Notes: generated by a model not told the origin, from the letters alone. Shown: positions 1-9,040, counted from the first letter of the stretch. The stretch: DNA of 64,000 nucleotides from an uncultured Tenacibaculum sp. (GCA_947492185.1 CANLMR010000006.1:124001-188000), one strand, 5' to 3'. Made by a program: numbers and translations.

Positions 1-2
1 AA

Positions 3-794
3 CCTTTATTTAAAAAAACCGGATATTTAGGAGATGAATTCACAATTGAATATGATGTATTAGTACCAAATTATTTTGATGAAAAAATTTGGCATATGGA
101 AAATCAAATCTTCTTCGACTCAACTATTAGAAGTAAAAGTATAAATATTAGATTTGACGAAAATTCGAAAAAAATATTTGGCTGGGCTTCTAACAAAAAT
201 TTCAAAATTGAAGGTGTAAAAATTGGAAACCAAAATGATTGGCATCACATCTCAATATCATATTACAAAGGCAAATTTAAAATGTACTATGATAATAAAC
301 GGGTTTCTAATATTCCAAAATTTGATATGTATCCAGAAATCTTTGCTTTAAACCTATGGTGTTATTATAATGGAAAAAAACAACATCCTTATTTAGCTAT
401 TAAAAACATTCGTATTGCTCATGGTGGAGGTCAAATGTATAAACGAATTATGGCAGATGGAAAATACGTTACTAACGGAATTATTTTTGACAAAGGCACT
501 TCTACTATAAAAAAATCTTCATTAGGGATTATAAATAAAGTAGTAAATATCTTAAAAGAAAATAGTGATTGGAAATTCAATATTATTGGACATACAGATA
601 GCGATGGTGATGACACAAGTAACATAAAATTATCTTCCGATAGAGCTGAAGCTGTAAAAAAAGCAATTATTGAACAAGGTATTAATGCTGCTAGATTGAC
701 TGTTACAGGAAAAGGAGAAAGCGAACCTTTAAACTCCAATAAAACTCCTGAAGAAAAAGCAAACAACAGACGAGTTGCATTTATTAAAAAATAA
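3..794 (+). CDS. OmpA-family outer membrane protein, 5' truncated by the window edge
   Basis: The reading frame is open from the window edge, so the start lies outside; 263 residues are visible. The last ~110 residues are an OmpA C-terminal (peptidoglycan-binding) domain. It has the GHTDSDGD motif, the helix signature NIKLSSDRAEAVKKAI and the closing NNRRVAF. The part before it (FTIEYDVLVP... WHHISISYYKGKFKMYYDN) reads like a LamG/concanavalin-like jelly roll, with the typical W-H-H-I then K-x-Y-x-D pattern. Family knowledge: such proteins tether the outer membrane or a surface domain to peptidoglycan. The internal ATG at 96 is not the start, because coding continues upstream. It is followed by a strong hairpin terminator. 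The OmpA domain is certain; the LamG assignment is tentative. Confidence 0.85.
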   Translation, partial: PLFKKTGYLGDEFTIEYDVLVPNYFDEKIWHMENQIFFDSTIRSKSINIRFDENSKKIFGWASNKNFKIEGVKIGNQNDWHHISISYYKGKFKMYYDNKRVSNIPKFDMYPEIFALNLWCYYNGKKQHPYLAIKNIRIAHGGGQMYKRIMADGKYVTNGIIFDKGTSTIKKSSLGIINKVVNILKENSDWKFNIIGHTDSDGDDTSNIKLSSDRAEAVKKAIIEQGINAARLTVTGKGESEPLNSNKTPEEKANNRRVAFIKK

Positions 795-818
795 TTATTA
801 AATATTATTGGGAGTACT

Positions 819-869
819 ATTGTTTGGGTTATCGACAGGGAGCGAAACCCAAACAATTAATGTTTTTTT
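819..869 (+). terminator. Rho-independent terminator after the OmpA-family gene
   Basis: A perfect 12-bp inverted repeat (819-830 with 846-857, arm attgtttgggtt) encloses a 15-nt loop and is followed by a T run at 863-869. It lies 25 bp after the stop codon. Confidence 0.8.
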
Positions 870-964
870 CTGAAAGGTTTCTGGATATTAAAAAATCACT
901 CTAATGGAAATCAAAAAATAAAAACTTGATTTTAATTGTTATACTGCATAAACTTTTAAAGTAA

Positions 965-1636
965 ATGGAATATTTTAAATATATAGTTTGGACAATATTA
1001 TCTATTATCATCTTACTTATTTCATATGCTTTTATTACTACAAAAAAAGAAAAACAAATTACTTATTTAAGTAAAATCCTTTACACTCCTCTTGGTTTCT
1101 TATCTGTAGTGATTTTAACACCTGCAGTCACCCATCTTCTTACTTTGAATGTATCAAGTTTTGAGGGAGCTAGAGGTTATGCTTACCTATATATTTTACC
1201 AATTGTTTTTATTGGTTTATTAATTGTATGGTTTTTTATTCATAAAGACTTAAGTAATAAAAAAGGTTACTACAAAAAAACTACCACCTCTTTTGCCTTT
1301 ATCACACTTATTGTCTTAAGTGCTTTTACTTATTCAGAATTCAAAAGAAAAGAAGAAAAACAATTACGCAGACAAAATTCTATTTCTTGTAAAAAACAAT
1401 ACAAAGACAGTTATTCTGGTATTGTAATTGACACTTCTCGAGGGAATTTAAAAATTAGAAAAATGGATTCAACATATCATGAATTCAAATACTATTATAG
1501 AGACAAAAACTTTACAAGAAAACATTGTTATATAGGGCAGAAAGTAACTAAACAATCTAACACAGAAATAATCAAAATAACTTTAAGAGATAAAGAAGTT
1601 ATTGACTTTACAATCCCTTGCTATAAAAAAAGATAA
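965..1636 (+). CDS. Unknown four-helix membrane protein with soluble C-terminal domain
   Basis: This 223-aa protein is not one I recognise. Four hydrophobic segments are visible (about residues 6-25, 39-62, 71-92 and 107-122). They are followed by a basic stretch (SEFKRKEEKQLRRQ) and a ~90-residue polar C-terminal domain with three cysteines (SCKKQY, KHCYIG, IPCYKK). The C-terminal part looks beta-rich (YSGIVIDTSRGNLKIRKMD) and could be a small barrel. An inner-membrane location is inferred from the hydrophobic segments. It stands alone between two plus-strand genes and no operon partner is evident. No function is proposed. Confidence 0.75.
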   Translation: MEYFKYIVWTILSIIILLISYAFITTKKEKQITYLSKILYTPLGFLSVVILTPAVTHLLTLNVSSFEGARGYAYLYILPIVFIGLLIVWFFIHKDLSNKKGYYKKTTTSFAFITLIVLSAFTYSEFKRKEEKQLRRQNSISCKKQYKDSYSGIVIDTSRGNLKIRKMDSTYHEFKYYYRDKNFTRKHCYIGQKVTKQSNTEIIKITLRDKEVIDFTIPCYKKR

Positions 1637-1751
1637 TATTGAAAAATACAATATTAATTCCCTTAACATATTCAATCCTGCCATTCAAAAAACATTTTAT
1701 GTAGCAATTCTTATCAACAATTTACCCTTTAAAAATAGTTTCTTATCCAAA

Positions 1752-1782
1752 TTGTAGATTTAATCCGTAATTTTTACATTTG
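1752..1782 (+). promoter_or_regulatory. Bacteroidota-type promoter for yebC
   Basis: TTG at 1752-1754, a 20-bp spacer, then TACATTTG at 1775-1782. This fits the family consensus TTTG-N19-TAnnTTTG and leaves a short leader before the ATG at 1807. Confidence 0.6.
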
Positions 1783-1806
1783 TTCTTCGTAAAATTTTTT
1801 TAAGAA

Positions 1807-2529
1807 ATGGGAAGAGCATTCGAATTTAGAAAAGCAAGAAAAATGAAACGTTGGTCTGCAATGGCTAAAACTTTTACCAGAATTGGTAAAGATATAGTTA
1901 TGGCTGTTAAAGAAGGTGGACCAAACCCTGAAACTAATTCTCGTTTACGTGTTATTATTCAAAACGCTAAGGCAGCAAACATGCCTAAAGATAATGTTGC
2001 ACGTGCAATAAAAAAAGCATCTGATAAAGATACCGCTAACTATAAAGAGGTATTATTTGAAGGATATGCTCCTCATGGTATTGCCGTAGTAGTAGAAACT
2101 GCAACAAACAACAATAATAGAACAGTCGCTAATGTAAGAGCTGCTTTCAATAAATGTAATGGTAACTTAGGAACATCGGGATCTGTAGTTTTTATGTTTG
2201 ACCACGTAGTAAACTTTAAAGTAAAAGAGGAATCATTAGGTATGGACTTGGAAGAGTTCGAAATGGAAATGATAGATTTTGAAGTTGAAGAAGTTTTTAC
2301 CGATGAAGAAGACAACAGCATTATGTTATATGCTCCTTTTGGTCAATTCGGAGCAATTCAAGGGTATTTAGAAGAAAATAATATTGAAATTGTTTCTTCT
2401 GAATTTGAAAGAATACCAACTACCACAACCAAGTTAGAAGAAGAACAACAAGCAGATGTTGAAAAGCTTTTAGAGCGTTTAGAAGAAGATGATGATGTAA
2501 ATCAGGTTTACCACTCAATGGAAATGTAA
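1807..2529 (+). CDS. YebC/PmpR-family (TACO1) regulatory protein
   Basis: This 240-aa protein shows the family hallmarks: N-terminal MGRAFEFRKARKMKRWSAMAK, then GGPNPETNSRLRVIIQNAKAANMPKDNVARAIKKA, and EGYAPHGIAVVVETATNNNNRT. Family knowledge: three-domain cytosolic proteins, described as DNA-binding regulators and, for the mitochondrial TACO1 and some bacterial members, as translation factors acting at difficult sequences such as proline runs. Length is normal for the family. It is monocistronic, with a promoter just upstream and a bidirectional terminator just after. The start is supported by the conserved MGR(A/K)xE N terminus. Confidence 0.95.
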   Translation: MGRAFEFRKARKMKRWSAMAKTFTRIGKDIVMAVKEGGPNPETNSRLRVIIQNAKAANMPKDNVARAIKKASDKDTANYKEVLFEGYAPHGIAVVVETATNNNNRTVANVRAAFNKCNGNLGTSGSVVFMFDHVVNFKVKEESLGMDLEEFEMEMIDFEVEEVFTDEEDNSIMLYAPFGQFGAIQGYLEENNIEIVSSEFERIPTTTTKLEEEQQADVEKLLERLEEDDDVNQVYHSMEM

Positions 2530-2534
2530 AAAAT

Positions 2535-2566
2535 AAAAAAGCACCGTTTAAAACGGTGCTTTTTAT
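2535..2566. terminator. Bidirectional terminator between yebC and the VWA gene
   Basis: The inverted repeat gcaccgttt / aaacggtgc (2541-2549 and 2551-2559) is flanked by an A run on the left and a T run on the right. It can therefore serve both convergent genes. Confidence 0.85.
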
Positions 2567-2588
2567 TTTTATTACTCTTTTTTCCCTA

Positions 2589-3986
2589 TTATATTCCTGC
2601 ATATTTTTCGATTAACCTTACAATTAAATCATTTAACTTTTCCACTTTATAATCATCAGATGATGGTTTTAAATGCGAATTACCAATACCACTATCATCT
2701 GTTAAAAACACGTAGGTTCCATTTGTAGAAACACTAAAATAACGCATTAAAAACTCAACAGTTTTATCAGCTCCACTTGCTACTATAGGAATAATTTTAA
2801 TTCCTTTTTCTTGAGCTAAACTTATTTGTTCTTTTATAGTTTTAACATTTTCTTGATTTAAATGTGGAGGCGCATCAAGCAACAAAAACAACAATCTTGA
2901 TTTAGCCTTCAAATCCCAAGATTTCGATAATGAAACTTCTAACGCTTTTTCAACAGCTTCTTCATAGTCTCCTCCTCCATCTGCATTTTGCTTCGATAGA
3001 TTCTCTTTTACATTAGAAACGTCAGAGGTAAAATCAAAATCTTTAGTTACATAATTATCTCCAAAATCTCTGTAAAAAGTTAACCCAATTCTTTTTTTTC
3101 TTATACTAGTATCTACTCTAGTGATAATATTTTCAATTTCTGATTTTAAATAATCAATTTCATCTCCCATTGATCCAGTAGCATCAATAGTAAACATTAC
3201 ATCAATATCATCACTTTTTTCAGGTTTATCAAAAACCAAAATTACTTTTTTGTGATTCTTATTTATTCTTAATCCTTTTACTTTTTTATTTTGAATTACC
3301 TGTATTATATGACTTTTTTCAGTATCTCTTTGTAACACAACACTACCAAACACATCAGTTTTTGATTTATTTATCAAATCATAATTATGATCGTATAACA
3401 AAACTGTAGCATTATTAATTGGATTATTATCCAAATCATTCACTTTAACCTCTAGTTGATCTCCTAAACAAAATTCCCAATCATTTTTTACAGTTAAAAA
3501 CTTATCATTATCCATTAGTGCATTCCATTCTTTCCACTTTATAATATCATTAATCTCCCCTGCTGTTAATTGTCCTGATTGCGGACCGCTTCGAGTTCCT
3601 GAATAAGTACTTTCAGAATCACTATCTAAGCTAACAGAAGCAGTAGAATATTTTTTTGTCGATTTAGTAGAAATACTAGTTACAACAACTTCTTCTAAAA
3701 GATTATCACTGGTTAACAGAACATTAATAACTTTTTTATTTCCAACTTTTCGTTCTTCTGTTTTCATTCCTACAAATGAAAATTTTAGTATATCTGAGCT
3801 ACTAGCCGAAATAGAATATTTTCCATCAAAATCTGTTTCTACTCCATTAATAGTTCCTTTTACCAAAATAGAAACCCCTGGTAATGGACCACTTTCATCT
3901 GAAACCACTCCTGTAATTGTTTTTTGCTGTGCTTGTATTAACGATAAGCTACTTATAATTAACACTAATATCATTTTTTTAATCAT
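2589..3986 (-). CDS. Secreted VWA-domain protein with carboxypeptidase-regulatory-like domain
   Basis: The 465-aa protein has a signal peptide (MIKKMILVLIISSLSLIQAQ). Residues ~22-100 form a carboxypeptidase-D regulatory-like beta-sandwich (TITGVVSDESGPLPGVSILV). A Ser/Thr-rich linker follows, then a conserved-looking LTAGEINDIIKWKEWN segment at ~140-155 and a second Ig-like region at ~175-250. A von Willebrand A domain runs from ~261 to 425. The metal-binding MIDAS motif is DATGS at residues 268-272. Family knowledge: such envelope-exported VWA proteins mediate metal-dependent protein contacts. Ligand and pathway are unknown. Monocistronic; shares a terminator with yebC. Confidence 0.85.
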   Translation of the reverse strand: MIKKMILVLIISSLSLIQAQQKTITGVVSDESGPLPGVSILVKGTINGVETDFDGKYSISASSSDILKFSFVGMKTEERKVGNKKVINVLLTSDNLLEEVVVTSISTKSTKKYSTASVSLDSDSESTYSGTRSGPQSGQLTAGEINDIIKWKEWNALMDNDKFLTVKNDWEFCLGDQLEVKVNDLDNNPINNATVLLYDHNYDLINKSKTDVFGSVVLQRDTEKSHIIQVIQNKKVKGLRINKNHKKVILVFDKPEKSDDIDVMFTIDATGSMGDEIDYLKSEIENIITRVDTSIRKKRIGLTFYRDFGDNYVTKDFDFTSDVSNVKENLSKQNADGGGDYEEAVEKALEVSLSKSWDLKAKSRLLFLLLDAPPHLNQENVKTIKEQISLAQEKGIKIIPIVASGADKTVEFLMRYFSVSTNGTYVFLTDDSGIGNSHLKPSSDDYKVEKLNDLIVRLIEKYAGI

Positions 3987-4166
3987 AGTTTATTAGTTTG
4001 TTTTTTGTAAAACTATTGATATCAAACAGGGAATTAAACTCACAATTAGTGAAAGAGCTGTTACAATTCGTCAACTCACCTTTTTAATTAGTTATTTAAA
4101 AAAACTAGTTAACGCTCTTTTTTTCATAGATTTACAAAAAAGAAAAACTAAAAAAACCAAACAATC

Positions 4167-4766
4167 ATGATTTTTTACGGAACTAAAGGCGCTCACTTAA
4201 AGAGCGAGAAGATTAGCGGTGTTAAATGTGGGCACTGTGAACAGCAGACTTCTTATACAGCAAGTATATTTGGTAGGTATGCTTATTTGTATTGGATTCC
4301 TGTTTTTCCTTTATCAAAAAAAGGAGTAGCAGAATGTGATCATTGTAAAGTTACTATAGAACCAAAAGAGATGGATCAACAATTAAGAATGAAATATGAT
4401 AATATCAATAGAAATGTAAAAACTCCTATTACTTACTGGATTGGTTCATTAATTCTATTAGCCATAATTGCTTTTGCATATTACTCAATAACACAGCACA
4501 AAAAAGATGTTGTAGAATATATTAAAGCTCCACAAGCTAATGATATAGTAGAATATAAACCTTCTGATTTTTATTCTACATTAAAAATCACTAGAGTAGA
4601 AAACGATTCCGTTTATTTTGCTCAAAACAAATATGAAATAGAAAGACAAAGTAAGCTTTATAAAATTGACAAAGCATCTAATTATACTGAAGAAGTTTAT
4701 GGTATTTCTTTAAGTGATTACCAAACAATGTTTGATACTAAAGAGTTTTTAGATGTTGATAGATAA
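4167..4766 (+). CDS. Zinc-ribbon membrane protein of unknown role
   Basis: The 199-aa protein has a two-knuckle zinc ribbon at the N terminus: CGHC at residues 21-24 and CDHC at 57-60, with aromatic, hydrophobic residues between (YAYLYWIPVFPLSKKG). One transmembrane helix follows at about 87-108 (ITYWIGSLILLAIIAFAYYS). A ~90-residue C-terminal domain with alternating beta-like segments closes the protein. The arrangement suggests a cytosolic zinc ribbon anchored in the inner membrane with the tail on the other side; this topology is inferred. The family function is unknown to me. It is convergent with menE, with only 12 bp between the stop codons. Confidence 0.8.
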   Translation: MIFYGTKGAHLKSEKISGVKCGHCEQQTSYTASIFGRYAYLYWIPVFPLSKKGVAECDHCKVTIEPKEMDQQLRMKYDNINRNVKTPITYWIGSLILLAIIAFAYYSITQHKKDVVEYIKAPQANDIVEYKPSDFYSTLKITRVENDSVYFAQNKYEIERQSKLYKIDKASNYTEEVYGISLSDYQTMFDTKEFLDVDR

Positions 4767-4778
4767 TCTATATAAAAA

Positions 4779-5840
4779 TTATTTAAATAATAAATCCAAT
4801 GTTTTTTTGCGTTGGATTTTTTTTGTTCCTGTTTCTATAAACTTTTCAACTAAAAAGACTTCTTTAGGAATTTCATACTTAGTTAAATCTTTAACTTTAG
4901 AAATATGATTTAACACGTTCTCAATGCTAATTTCTCCTTCTCTATCTTCAATAATTAATACTAACTTCTCACCTAATAATTCATCAGAAATTCCTGATAC
5001 AAAAAATCGATTCTGAATAACCTTTGATAATTTATGTTCAATTTTTTCAGGATGCAATTTTATTCCTCCAGAATTAATAACGTTATCGTATCTACCTAAC
5101 CATTCAAACTCATTTTCCGATATTAATTGTACAACATCATTGGTAACTATAGTTTCGTTAGAAACTTTAGAACCATTAATAATCAAACAATTTCTTTTAT
5201 CAATACTAATTTCAACCTCTGGTAAAACGTTATAAAAAGATGGTGTTTTTTCAAAATGATTTAATTTTTTAACCGCAATATGAGTTATAGTTTCTGTCAT
5301 TCCGTAGGTAGCAAAAACTTGAGTACTTACATTTAATAATTGCTGTTTTAATGTTTCAGCCACTACGCCCCCACCTACAATTAGCTTTTTAACCCTATGA
5401 ATTCCCTCAAGTGAATTTTGAAGCTGTAATGGAACCATTGCCGAAAAATCGTAGTTCTTTTTATTAATAGATAAAGGATTAGATACAGGCTCTACAACAT
5501 CTATACTCCATCCCAAAACCATTGCTCTAACCAACATCATCTTTCCTGCGATGTATTCTGAAGACATGCACAGTAAAGCTTTGGTGTTTTCTTTTAAACT
5601 GAAAAACTCTCCTGTTGCTTTAGCTGAGTTTATCATATGTTCTTTTTGAAGTTTGATTGGTTTCGGCGTTCCTGTTGAACCTGAAGTTTTAATAATTACA
5701 AAACTTTCTTTATCAAACCAATCTCTTAAAAAAATGCTTAACGAAACATAAAATTCATCGACATACACCAGTAATTCTATTTCGTTTTTGAAACTTCTTC
5801 CGTTTAATTTAAATTGAGGATGAACAACATTAAAACTCAT
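4779..5840 (-). CDS. menE: o-Succinylbenzoate-CoA ligase (MenE-type AMP-binding enzyme)
   Basis: ANL-superfamily adenylating enzyme of 353 aa. The P-loop-like motif KTSGSTGTPK is at residues 51-60, followed by ATYGMTETITH (A5-type motif), WLGRYDNVINSGGIKLHP (A8 hinge) and a C-terminal catalytic lysine region near GTKKIQRKK. It would activate o-succinylbenzoate with ATP and CoA for menaquinone synthesis. It is shorter than the ~450-490 aa of E. coli or Bacillus MenE, as far as I recall a usual size for Bacteroidota. Its placement as last gene of an operon with menA and menC supports the assignment. The upstream CPBP gene ends 9 bp before. Confidence 0.88.
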   Translation of the reverse strand: MSFNVVHPQFKLNGRSFKNEIELLVYVDEFYVSLSIFLRDWFDKESFVIIKTSGSTGTPKPIKLQKEHMINSAKATGEFFSLKENTKALLCMSSEYIAGKMMLVRAMVLGWSIDVVEPVSNPLSINKKNYDFSAMVPLQLQNSLEGIHRVKKLIVGGGVVAETLKQQLLNVSTQVFATYGMTETITHIAVKKLNHFEKTPSFYNVLPEVEISIDKRNCLIINGSKVSNETIVTNDVVQLISENEFEWLGRYDNVINSGGIKLHPEKIEHKLSKVIQNRFFVSGISDELLGEKLVLIIEDREGEISIENVLNHISKVKDLTKYEIPKEVFLVEKFIETGTKKIQRKKTLDLLFK

Positions 5841-5849
5841 ACACAGAAA

Positions 5850-6788
5850 TTAAACTATCCCTTCTATTTGATTAATGGTTTCTTGATCAGTTGGTTTTTC
5901 TATTTTACCAGTAATTTTTTCATTCCAATTTTTCCAAGAATATTTTTTAGCAAAAACGAATAATAGAATTGGGTAAAAAATTAAAACCGGAATGAGAATA
6001 TCAAAATACACGTCTGGTTCAGAAAGATCTTTAAACAACGAGTTTGTTTGAAATGCTGTCCAATCTGCAGTAACCAATAATGCGCCAACTAAATTATTTG
6101 CGGCATGAAAACCTAGAGCTAACTCTAAACCTTCATCTAAAAGAGTTATCAAACCTAAAAACAGCCCAGTTCCGATATAATATACCATAACTATATAACC
6201 CAATTTTCCTACTTCAGGATTTGCTATATGCAACAGACCAAAAACAACAGAAGTAAATAATAAAGGAATAACTCTACTTTTAAATTTCGCACCTAAACCT
6301 TGTAGCAAATATCCTCTAAACAAATATTCCTCAAAACTAGTTTGAATAGGAATCATTAAAATACCTATTAACAATAATCCTAAAAATTTATTAGGCTTAA
6401 AATTCCATTGTAATGACTCAGGTTCTAAAAAATATCCAACAAAAACAAAAGCTGCAGTAATTGTTCCCCAAGTAAAAAAGGCAAACCAAATTCGTTTCCA
6501 ATCTATTTTTTTTCGTGAAGTAGTTAATGAAGTTATGGATTGTCTATGAATATATTTTACCCATAAAAGAAGCATTCCTAAGAAAACAACAAATGTTAAG
6601 AGAGATTCTATTAAAACTAAGTTTTCTCCCTTTTCTGCAATTTCATTTTTTATCGAAGCTGATTGATCAATATCAAACATTTCAACCGCAACCATATTTA
6701 AAACTACAAGTCCAATAAATAAAAAAGGAATAACAATATATTTCCAAAAACCTAGATCTCCTTTGTATGCTTGTTGAATATAATTCAT
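5850..6788 (-). CDS. CPBP-family intramembrane glutamic endopeptidase
   Basis: The 312-aa polytopic membrane protein carries the CPBP (CAAX protease/bacteriocin-processing) signature. Motif 1 is EEYLFRG (E153, E154, R158), motif 2 is FGLLHIANPE (H187), and motif 3 is GFHAANN (H228, N232). All catalytic residues of the Rce1-like fold are present, so it should be active, but its substrate is unknown. It lies inside the men operon, 9 bp from menE and 5 bp from menC. A link to quinone metabolism is only suggested by position. About eight transmembrane segments are visible. Confidence 0.88.
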   Translation of the reverse strand: MNYIQQAYKGDLGFWKYIVIPFLFIGLVVLNMVAVEMFDIDQSASIKNEIAEKGENLVLIESLLTFVVFLGMLLLWVKYIHRQSITSLTTSRKKIDWKRIWFAFFTWGTITAAFVFVGYFLEPESLQWNFKPNKFLGLLLIGILMIPIQTSFEEYLFRGYLLQGLGAKFKSRVIPLLFTSVVFGLLHIANPEVGKLGYIVMVYYIGTGLFLGLITLLDEGLELALGFHAANNLVGALLVTADWTAFQTNSLFKDLSEPDVYFDILIPVLIFYPILLFVFAKKYSWKNWNEKITGKIEKPTDQETINQIEGIV

Positions 6789-6793
6789 TTGTA

Positions 6794-7852
6794 TTAACTT
6801 AATTTAAAGTCCCAATTTAATTCTTTATTATATACCAAACTTCCTTGATTAACAAAAAGAGGACTTTCAAAATTATTAGTAAATAACCCTCCAGTACCAA
6901 GACCTTGAGGCATTTTATTATTTAACGTAAATGTCCATTGCGCAATGGCATTCAAACCAATATTACTCTCTAAAGCGGAGGTAATCCACCAACCAATATT
7001 ATTATTTTCAGAAATTTCAATCCAATCATTACTTCCACCAATACCTCCCACTAAACTTGGTTTTAAAATAATGTATTGTGGCTTTATTGTTTCTATTAAT
7101 TCTTTCTTTTGATTTTTAGAAAACACTCCTATTAATTCTTCATCTAAAGCAATTGGTAAAGGTGTAGCTTCACATAATTTAGCCATTTCCGACCATTGTT
7201 TCTGCTTAATTGGTTGTTCAATAGAATGTAATTGATACTTTGATAATTTTTCAAGTTTTTCAAGAGCATTTTCTGGCGAGAATGCTCCATTAGCATCTAC
7301 CCTTAATTCAATATCTTTTTCCGAGAACTCTTGTCTTATATACTCTAACAATCGTAATTCTTCTTCAAAATCAATAGCTCCTATTTTCATTTTAATGCAT
7401 GAAAACCCTTGCTCTATTTTATCTTGAATTTGAGTTTTCATGAATTGCTTATCTCCCATCCAAATTAAACCATTAATAGAAATAGGATTCTGATTCTTCG
7501 TGAAATCAGATGGAAATAATTCAAACTTATCATTACTATTTAAAGACAAAAAAGCTTGCTCTAAACCAAATTGAATAGAAGGAAATTTAATAGTCTCTTC
7601 AAGAAGTTCTTTTAAACCTAAATGAATATTATCACAAACCCATTGTAGTTTTTCTTCATAATCTTGTCGATCATCAATACTCAAACCTCTAAACAAACCA
7701 CATTCTCCAATTGCTTTTTTTCCTTCTTTATCTATAATTAAAAAATAAGTTTCCTTAGTTCTTAAAACACCTCTAGAAGTTCCACTAGGTTGTTTGAATT
7801 TTAAAATATATTTATGAAATCTTGCTTGAATCAAACTTTTAACTTTTCTCAA
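6794..7852 (-). CDS. menC: o-Succinylbenzoate synthase, enolase superfamily
   Basis: This 352-aa enolase-superfamily enzyme (MLE subgroup) dehydrates SHCHC to o-succinylbenzoate in menaquinone synthesis. The acid-base pair is in IKMKIG (K154, K156). Metal ligands are in VDANG (D186), IEQP (E212) and ALDEEL (D237), with a second lysine in YIILKPSLVGG. No ATG is available at the 5' end. The frame opens with TTG at 7852, overlapping the upstream SRPBCC gene by 14 bp. A second TTG at 7834 would give a 4-bp gap like the rest of the operon and may be the real start. Function is firm from motifs and the men context. Confidence 0.92.
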   Translation of the reverse strand: MRKVKSLIQARFHKYILKFKQPSGTSRGVLRTKETYFLIIDKEGKKAIGECGLFRGLSIDDRQDYEEKLQWVCDNIHLGLKELLEETIKFPSIQFGLEQAFLSLNSNDKFELFPSDFTKNQNPISINGLIWMGDKQFMKTQIQDKIEQGFSCIKMKIGAIDFEEELRLLEYIRQEFSEKDIELRVDANGAFSPENALEKLEKLSKYQLHSIEQPIKQKQWSEMAKLCEATPLPIALDEELIGVFSKNQKKELIETIKPQYIILKPSLVGGIGGSNDWIEISENNNIGWWITSALESNIGLNAIAQWTFTLNNKMPQGLGTGGLFTNNFESPLFVNQGSLVYNKELNWDFKLS

Positions 7853-8357
7853 TAAACGATTTAAAATTATTCAAATGCTCTTGATCTTGTTTTTTTACCA
7901 CTGATTTAAAGTATGGCAATACGCAATTAAACAAGTAAGAATTACCTGTACAAATAGAATTATTAGTTATGGTAGTAACTCCATTACTAAAAGCAAAGGT
8001 ATAATCATCTTTTTTAAACATAGTCTCAGTATTAAAAAATAGCGTAACCTTTTCGTTAGGAACAAAAGCCATTACTTTTTCCATTAATTTAATTTCTTGC
8101 CCATTTCTATCCGCTACTACCATCTTATATGTGCTTCCTGTTTTTTCTGGTTTAACATCTATAGGCTCTATTGATTTTAATTCAGGTATCCAATTATTAA
8201 TTTTAGAACTATCATTAAAAAGCATAAATACCTCTTCTAATGGCTTATTAATTTCTACTTGAGTTGTATAAGCTGTTTCTTTAAAAATAAGGCCTGTTGA
8301 TAAGAAAATAACCGCAAAAGCTATTATGATTCCTAAGATGATTTTAATTTTCTTCAT
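7839..8357 (-). CDS. SRPBCC-family (START-like) protein with N-terminal membrane anchor
   Basis: The 172-aa protein has a hydrophobic N-terminal segment (IILGIIIAFAVIFLSTGLIF) that anchors or exports it. A Polyketide_cyc2/SRPBCC fold follows: TTQVEINKPLEEVFMLFNDSSKINNWIPELKSIEPI is the typical first strand and helices, and a long C-terminal helix (VVKKQDQEHLNNFKSFIEKS) closes the cavity. Family knowledge: these domains bind hydrophobic ligands. A lipid or quinone-like ligand would suit the men operon, but that is inference. It sits 2 bp from the UPF0173 hydrolase gene and overlaps menC. Confidence 0.82.
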   Translation of the reverse strand: MKKIKIILGIIIAFAVIFLSTGLIFKETAYTTQVEINKPLEEVFMLFNDSSKINNWIPELKSIEPIDVKPEKTGSTYKMVVADRNGQEIKLMEKVMAFVPNEKVTLFFNTETMFKKDDYTFAFSNGVTTITNNSICTGNSYLFNCVLPYFKSVVKKQDQEHLNNFKSFIEKS

Positions 8358-8359
8358 TT

Positions 8360-9037
8360 TTAAATTTCTATTGAAGTTCCTATTTCTAAAATTATTAACT
8401 CTTTATTTGCATCAGAAAACTTTTTCTTAGCATCCTCTACGTTTATTTCTATTGGTGGAAATGTATTGAAATGACAACCAATTACTTTATTGCAAGCTAC
8501 TAAATCTGATGCAATAATTGCATCATCTACACCCATGGTAAAATTATCTCCTATCGGAAAAATAGACGCGGTTAATTTTGTAGTCATAGGAATCAATTTC
8601 ATATCCATAGTAACTGCAGTATCTCCAGCTATATATAATGACTTATCACCAACGGTAATTACAAAACCTCCAGGTTGACCACCATAACTTCCATCTGGAA
8701 ATGAAGAAGTGTGTACAGCATTTACATATTTAGCAGAAAAGGTTTTTGTTTTAAAAGTCCCGCCATGGTTTAGCGGGTGTGCTTTTAAATCTTTAGCCGT
8801 ATAATGCATATAGATTTCATAGTTAGAAACAATTACTGCTCCTGTATTTTTAGCAATAGTTTCTACATCTAATATATGATCTTGATGTGGATGCGTAACT
8901 AAAATATAATCTGCTTTTATTTGATTGACATCAATATGTGACGCCATTGGATTCCCAGTAATAAATGGATCAATTAAAATATGCGCATTGGCAATTTCAA
9001 TTCCAAAACAGGCATGTCCGTAAAATGTTATTTTCAT
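8360..9037 (-). CDS. UPF0173-family metallo-beta-lactamase-fold hydrolase
   Basis: The 225-aa MBL-fold enzyme has the metal motif HPHQDH at residues 49-54. Further ligands are in VHTSSFPDG, GDTAVTMDMKL and GCHFNTFPPIE. The N terminus MKITFYGHACFGIEI is characteristic of the UPF0173 (YtkL-like) group. It is a cytosolic, probably Zn-dependent hydrolase with no defined substrate. It is embedded in the men operon with gaps of 2 and 3 bp to its neighbours. I recall this hydrolase being a frequent men neighbour in flavobacteria. Direct involvement in menaquinone synthesis is not shown by the sequence. Confidence 0.9.
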   Translation of the reverse strand: MKITFYGHACFGIEIANAHILIDPFITGNPMASHIDVNQIKADYILVTHPHQDHILDVETIAKNTGAVIVSNYEIYMHYTAKDLKAHPLNHGGTFKTKTFSAKYVNAVHTSSFPDGSYGGQPGGFVITVGDKSLYIAGDTAVTMDMKLIPMTTKLTASIFPIGDNFTMGVDDAIIASDLVACNKVIGCHFNTFPPIEINVEDAKKKFSDANKELIILEIGTSIEI

Positions 9038-9040
9038 GAA

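Noticed and set aside
431..856. 141-aa minus-strand frame over the OmpA-family gene
   Set aside because: It is antisense to a clear OmpA domain and runs across the terminator; codon usage is a mirror of the real gene.
4790..4825. Inverted repeat aaatccaa / ttggattt in the 3' end of menE
   Set aside because: It lies within coding sequence for KIQRKKTLDLL with a long A/T spacer and no T run after the hairpin; probably a codon coincidence rather than a terminator.
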